DNA from: Mycolicibacterium moriokaense
Lineage (GTDB): Bacteria > Actinomycetota > Actinomycetes > Mycobacteriales > Mycobacteriaceae
Direction of reading: 5' to 3'
Length of the DNA: 64,000 nt
Assembly: GCF_003201655.1 (NCBI RefSeq)
Contig: NZ_QJJU01000013.1
Span: 62,001 to 126,000 of the forward strand
Shown: positions 60,728-64,000 of the stretch, one piece after another
Position numbering within the stretch: position 1 is the stretch's first letter
Layout of the letters: every line of letters begins with the position of its first letter
Program-made: the position numbers and the translations under genes
Notes under the pieces: generated by a model
The model's database searches: none
The model's input: only the letters and a program-made list of their open reading frames with translations
What the model was told of the DNA's origin: nothing

Positions 60728-61330
60728 CTATGCCATCACACCGTGAACGACGATGGCAGTCGTCTGCGCCACCCAGTCATCACCGAGTGGTTCGTCGGGT
60801 AGGAGCAGCACCCGCAACATCGTGGCACCGCCGATCACCTCGACGAGCCGGTTCGGATCGACGTCGGCGTGCACCTCGCCCCTGCTGACCGCGTCGGCCA
60901 GCCGACTGCGCACCGCGACGAACACGTCGGTGAAGCGGTCCATGACACGGGCATTGAGTTCAGCGTCGACGGCCATGTCGGCGATCAGCCCCGGCATCGC
61001 GGCACGTACCAGCGGGCTGGTGAACACGTCGCGCGCAGCGGCAACCATCGCGCGGACGTCGGCGGCGATATCGCCAGGCGGAGTCTCGATCGCCGTCGGC
61101 GCCGCGGGAAAGGCCGCCTCGTGCACCAGCTCGGCCTTACTCGACCACCGCCGGTACAGCGCGGTCTTGGTGGTCCCGGCGCGCTCGGCGACCGCCGCCA
61201 TGGTCAGGTTCGAATAGCCGATTTCCACAAGCAGATCCGCCGTGGCAAGCAGTATGGCAGCGTCGATACGCGGATCCCGGGGCCGTCCCGCGGCAGGGGG
61301 CTTGTCAACAGATGACGGGTCTGCTTTCAT
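60728..61330 (-). CDS. TetR-family transcriptional regulator
   Basis: A 200-residue TetR regulator from the ATG at 61330. It has a short Pro-rich lead (AAGRPRDPRIDAAIL) and the DNA-binding domain ATADLLVEIGYSNLTMAAVAERAGTTKTALYRRWSSKAELVHEA, then an MftR/TetR_C_11-like ligand domain. The frame stays open for 140 codons upstream but that part lies opposite the kinase gene. Divergent from the kinase gene, with an operator-like palindrome between. Confidence 0.9.
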   Translation of the reverse strand: MKADPSSVDKPPAAGRPRDPRIDAAILLATADLLVEIGYSNLTMAAVAERAGTTKTALYRRWSSKAELVHEAAFPAAPTAIETPPGDIAADVRAMVAAARDVFTSPLVRAAMPGLIADMAVDAELNARVMDRFTDVFVAVRSRLADAVSRGEVHADVDPNRLVEVIGGATMLRVLLLPDEPLGDDWVAQTTAIVVHGVMA

Positions 61331-61331
61331 A

Positions 61332-61350
61332 ACGCTACACACAGTAGCGT
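61332..61350. promoter_or_regulatory. probable TetR operator
   Basis: ACGCTAC and GTAGCGT are perfect 7-base inverted arms with a 5-base spacer, immediately upstream of the TetR gene and about 27 bases before the divergent kinase gene. This is the expected place and size for a TetR dimer site. Confidence 0.75.
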
Positions 61351-61376
61351 AATTATCGGCCGAAGGAACATTTCTG

Positions 61377-62510
61377 ATGCCAAGCGAACCGGCTGTCGAG
61401 GACATCGACCGCCTCCAGCACTCGAGTCGAGACGTCAGCACGCTGCCTGGCGTGATGTCCGACTGGTTGTCGACGGTGATGCCTGGTGGCGTCGCCCCGG
61501 AGATCACCGTGGAGAGCGGCGTCGACTCCAATGGCATGTCGTCGGAGACCATCATCCTGACCGGCCGCTGGGACGAGGACGGCAGGCCACGGGAGCAGAA
61601 GTGGGTGGCCCGCGTGGCCCCCACCGAGCAGGACGTGCCGGTGTTCGCGTCGTATCGGATGGACCACCAGTTCGACGTCATCCGGTTGGTCGGTGAGCAG
61701 ACCGACGTCCCGGTGCCGCCGGTGCGCTGGCTGGAAGCCACGGGTTCGGTGCTCGGCACGCAGTTCTTCCTGATGGACTACGTCGAAGGCCGGGTGCCAC
61801 CCGACGTCATGCCATACACGTTCGGCAACAACTGGTTCGCCGATGCGCCGGCCGAGAGCCAGCGCGAGCTGCAGGACACCACCGTCGAGGTGATCGCCAA
61901 ACTGCACGCGATTCCCGAGCCCGAGAAGACATTCGGGTTCTTGAACGACGGGTCGGACTCGAATGCGTTGCGGCGCAACCTGAACTGGCTGAAGTCCTGG
62001 TACGAGTTCGCGGTGCCCGACATCGGACGCTCGTCGTTGGTGGAGCGCGGCCTTGACTGGCTGGAGGCTCACTGGCCCGCGGATGTCGCCGCGGCGGACC
62101 CCGTCCTGATCTGGGGCGACTCGCGTGTCGGCAACGTGCTCTACGACGGATTCCGTCCGGCCGCAGTCCTGGACTGGGAAATGGCCACCTTGGGTCCGCG
62201 GGAGATGGATGTCGCGTGGATCATCTTTGCGCACACAGTGTTCCAGGAACTCGCGCAAATGGCAGGAATGCCGGGTTTGCCCGACGTCATGCGCGAGGAG
62301 GACGTGCGCGCCGTCTACGCCAAGCACACCGGAGTCGAGGTGGCGGACCTGCATTGGTTCTACGTCTACTCCGGCGTGATCTGGGCCTGCGTCTTCATGC
62401 GGACGAACGCGCGTCGGGTCCGCTTCGGGGAGATCGAAAAACCAGATGACGTCGAGGCTCTCTTCTTCCACGGCTCAGTACTGAAACGACTTATCGGAGA
62501 TGACGCCTGA
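61377..62510 (+). CDS. APH-fold phosphotransferase family protein
   Basis: A 377-residue kinase-fold protein related to aminoglycoside phosphotransferases and acyl-CoA-linked kinases. The N-lobe is seen in QKWVARVAPTEQDVPVFASYRMDHQFDVIRLVGE. The catalytic loop is LIWGDSRVGNVLYDG (Trp in place of the His of HGD), and the metal motif is VLDWEMATLGPREMDVAWIIF. It is fused translationally to the next gene (TGATG overlap) and is divergent from a TetR gene. The substrate is unknown; antibiotic modification is not indicated. Confidence 0.85.
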   Translation: MPSEPAVEDIDRLQHSSRDVSTLPGVMSDWLSTVMPGGVAPEITVESGVDSNGMSSETIILTGRWDEDGRPREQKWVARVAPTEQDVPVFASYRMDHQFDVIRLVGEQTDVPVPPVRWLEATGSVLGTQFFLMDYVEGRVPPDVMPYTFGNNWFADAPAESQRELQDTTVEVIAKLHAIPEPEKTFGFLNDGSDSNALRRNLNWLKSWYEFAVPDIGRSSLVERGLDWLEAHWPADVAAADPVLIWGDSRVGNVLYDGFRPAAVLDWEMATLGPREMDVAWIIFAHTVFQELAQMAGMPGLPDVMREEDVRAVYAKHTGVEVADLHWFYVYSGVIWACVFMRTNARRVRFGEIEKPDDVEALFFHGSVLKRLIGDDA

Positions 62511-63622
62511 TGCTTGGACCCACCGACGAATTCCCCATCCACCAGGTTCCCCAACCCATTTCATGGCCTGGGTCGTCAGACCGCAACTTCTACGACCGCT
62601 CCTACTTCAACGCCCACGACCGCACCGGCGACATCTTTCTGATCTCCGGCATCGGGTATTACCCGAATCTCGGGGTAAAGGATGCGTTCGTGCTCGTCCG
62701 CCGTGGCGACACCCAGACCGCCGTGCATGTCAGTGACGGCATCGATTCCGACCGGCTCAACCAGCACGTGCTTGGCTACCGCGTGGAGGTCAGCGAGCCG
62801 CTGCACAAGCTGCGGATCATCCTCGAGGAGACCGAGGGCATCGCCGTCGACCTCACGTGGAATGGGCTGTTCGACGTGATCCAGGAGCAGCGCCACGTGA
62901 TGCGGACGGGCACGCGGATCACCCTTGACGCTCAACGCTTCGCCCAGGTCGGCAGCTGGAGCGGCGTGATCGCGATCGATGGCGAGGAAATCGCCGTCGA
63001 CCCCAACGTGTGGATCGGCAGCCGCGACCGCTCGTGGGGCATCCGGCCGATCGGCGAACCGGAGCCCGCAGGTCGGCCGGCCCATCCACCGTTCGAGGGC
63101 ATGTGGTGGCTGTACGTGCCGATGGCGTTCGACGACTTCGCGATCTGCCTGATCATCCAGGAGGCGCCTGACGGGTTCCGCAGCCTCAACGATGTCACGC
63201 GGATCTGGCGCGACGGCCGCGTCGAACAGCTCGGCTGGCCGCGGGTCAAGATCCACTACACGTCCGGCACCCGCATCCCGACCGGCGCCACCATCGAGGC
63301 GACAACGCCCGACGGCTCCCCCGTTCACTTCGACGTGGAGTCCAAGCTGCCGGTGCCGATCCATGTCGGCGGCGGCTACGGCGGCGACTCTGACTGGCTG
63401 CACGGCATGTGGAAGGGCGACAAGTTCACCGAACGCCTCACCTACGACATGACCGACCCGGCGATCGTCGGCCGGGCAGGCTTCGGCGTCATCGACCACG
63501 TCGGCCGCGCCGTCTGCACGGAAGGCGGCAAGTCCGTCGAGGGCTGGGGCCTGTTCGAGCACGGCGCGCTCGGGCGGCACGACCCGTCGGGCTTCGCGGA
63601 CTGGCTAACCGTCGCGCCGTAG
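62510..63622 (+). CDS. conserved protein of unknown function, partner of the kinase
   Basis: A 370-residue soluble, beta-rich protein with many Trp and Asp-Gly turns (GTRITLDAQRFAQVGSWSGVIAIDGEEIAVDPNVWIGSRDRSWGIRPIGEP and GMWWLYVPMAFDDFAICLIIQE). I do not recognise a catalytic motif. The segment around RDRSWG resembles lipocalin-like AttH/CrtC-type domains found in hydroxylated lipid or carotenoid chemistry, but this is only a visual likeness. Its start shares a base with the stop of the kinase gene, so the two proteins probably act together. Confidence 0.75.
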   Translation: MLGPTDEFPIHQVPQPISWPGSSDRNFYDRSYFNAHDRTGDIFLISGIGYYPNLGVKDAFVLVRRGDTQTAVHVSDGIDSDRLNQHVLGYRVEVSEPLHKLRIILEETEGIAVDLTWNGLFDVIQEQRHVMRTGTRITLDAQRFAQVGSWSGVIAIDGEEIAVDPNVWIGSRDRSWGIRPIGEPEPAGRPAHPPFEGMWWLYVPMAFDDFAICLIIQEAPDGFRSLNDVTRIWRDGRVEQLGWPRVKIHYTSGTRIPTGATIEATTPDGSPVHFDVESKLPVPIHVGGGYGGDSDWLHGMWKGDKFTERLTYDMTDPAIVGRAGFGVIDHVGRAVCTEGGKSVEGWGLFEHGALGRHDPSGFADWLTVAP

Positions 63623-63653
63623 TAGCGATTTCGGCGTGATTGGGCGCGCTGAG

Positions 63654-63998
63654 CTAGCCACCGAGAGCGACAGCGAAAAGCGCTGCCGCCGCGATGATCT
63701 CGACTAGACAGTAGAACCAGTTCGGGTAGAACGCCGTTCGGTCGTCGACGACGGCGGAGACGAGGCGACCGAACGCCATCCCGGCCAGTGCGGCGCCGAC
63801 GGTGATCAGGATGCCCTTCCGAAGCTCCCCATCCGCGACGGCCGCGTAAGCGAGCACCCCTGCGATTGCGAGCCCGAATCCGCCGTAAACGGCGCGGATC
63901 TCCGCGCGCGATGCCGCTCCCCCAAGCGTGGTGCCGAACGGGCGGATCACCGCTGCCGGGGCGGCCAGGGCGTAGACGCCCATCCCCGCGAAGAACAC
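63654..63998 (-). CDS. DUF4345-like membrane protein (start may lie beyond window)
   Basis: At least 114 residues of a four-helix membrane protein (GVYALAAPAAVIRPFGTTL, AEIRAVYGGFGLAIAGVLAYAAV, GILITVGAALAGMAFGRLVSAVVD, NWFYCLVEIIAAAALFAVAL). The RAVYGGFG motif and helix pattern are those of DUF4345 proteins. The first visible start is a GTG at 63998, but the family usually has several more residues, so the true start is probably outside the window. Function unknown. Confidence 0.75.
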   Translation of the reverse strand: MFFAGMGVYALAAPAAVIRPFGTTLGGAASRAEIRAVYGGFGLAIAGVLAYAAVADGELRKGILITVGAALAGMAFGRLVSAVVDDRTAFYPNWFYCLVEIIAAAALFAVALGG

Positions 63999-64000
63999 GC

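Overview
The window looks like chromosomal DNA of a mycobacterium, most likely a fast-growing Mycolicibacterium-type species. The evidence is high-GC codon use, a tmRNA with an actinobacterial proteolysis tag, the ftsE-ftsX-smpB-ssrA block, prfB divergent from fprA, an antigen 85-type mycolyltransferase, F420-type and mycothiol-type protein families, and a complete 14-gene nuoA-N operon preceded by an orphan receiver protein. As I recall the M. tuberculosis H37Rv map, two conserved blocks (Rv3099c-Rv3106 and Rv3137-Rv3158) are present here but sit much closer together and have other genes between them.

Region by region: 1-3313 (minus strand) is a tight operon of an unusual short-chain dehydrogenase, a family 4 glycosyltransferase and an alpha-glucosidase cut by the window edge. 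Divergent from it, 3588-13617 (plus strand) is the most interesting locus. It encodes a free acyl carrier protein, a fatty-acyl-AMP ligase, a KS-AT-ACP-alpha-oxoamine synthase megaenzyme, a type II thioesterase, and an MMPL exporter with five 27-residue Thr-containing repeats and a C-terminal FHA domain. Together they read as a pathway that activates a fatty acid, adds one malonyl unit without reduction, releases it by decarboxylative condensation with an amino acid, and exports the lipid. By analogy with the prodiginine enzyme RedL, an alkyl-ketopyrroline or alkyl-pyrrole type product is predicted. Two small secreted proteins (13690-14681) separate this locus from the 3' end of ssrA.

14736-23086 is housekeeping: ssrA, a DinB/MDMPI-like protein, an EamA transporter with an unusual start, smpB, ftsX, ftsE, a Thr-rich membrane protein, an MscS channel, prfB and fprA. 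23097-29317 holds a small membrane protein, hisN, fadE24-fadE23, an AcuI/YhdH oxidoreductase and an Ag85-like protein. 29587-40527 is a catabolic island with three regulators. It contains an HsaA-like flavoprotein, an F420-type protein, a homogentisate-dioxygenase-like cupin, a hydrolase, a class III CoA-transferase and an HMG-CoA-lyase-like enzyme. It also holds an acyl-CoA dehydrogenase / APH-like kinase / DUF6285 trio that resembles the LvaC/LvaA/LvaB module for 4-hydroxyacyl-CoA breakdown.

40603-41966 has three small genes (SnoaL-like, YceI, orphan receiver), followed by the respiratory complex I operon (42131-57409), in which most neighbouring genes overlap or abut. 57491-64000 carries an enoyl-CoA hydratase, a type B carboxylesterase, a small membrane protein, a PIG-L-type deacetylase, and a TetR gene divergent from an APH-like kinase plus an unknown protein. 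A DUF4345-like membrane protein runs into the right edge. There is no gene-free stretch longer than 300 bases; the largest gaps (3314-3587, 14056-14330, 29318-29586) are promoter regions between divergent genes. I saw no tRNA, rRNA, insertion sequence or CRISPR array. All reading is by eye: no database search was run.
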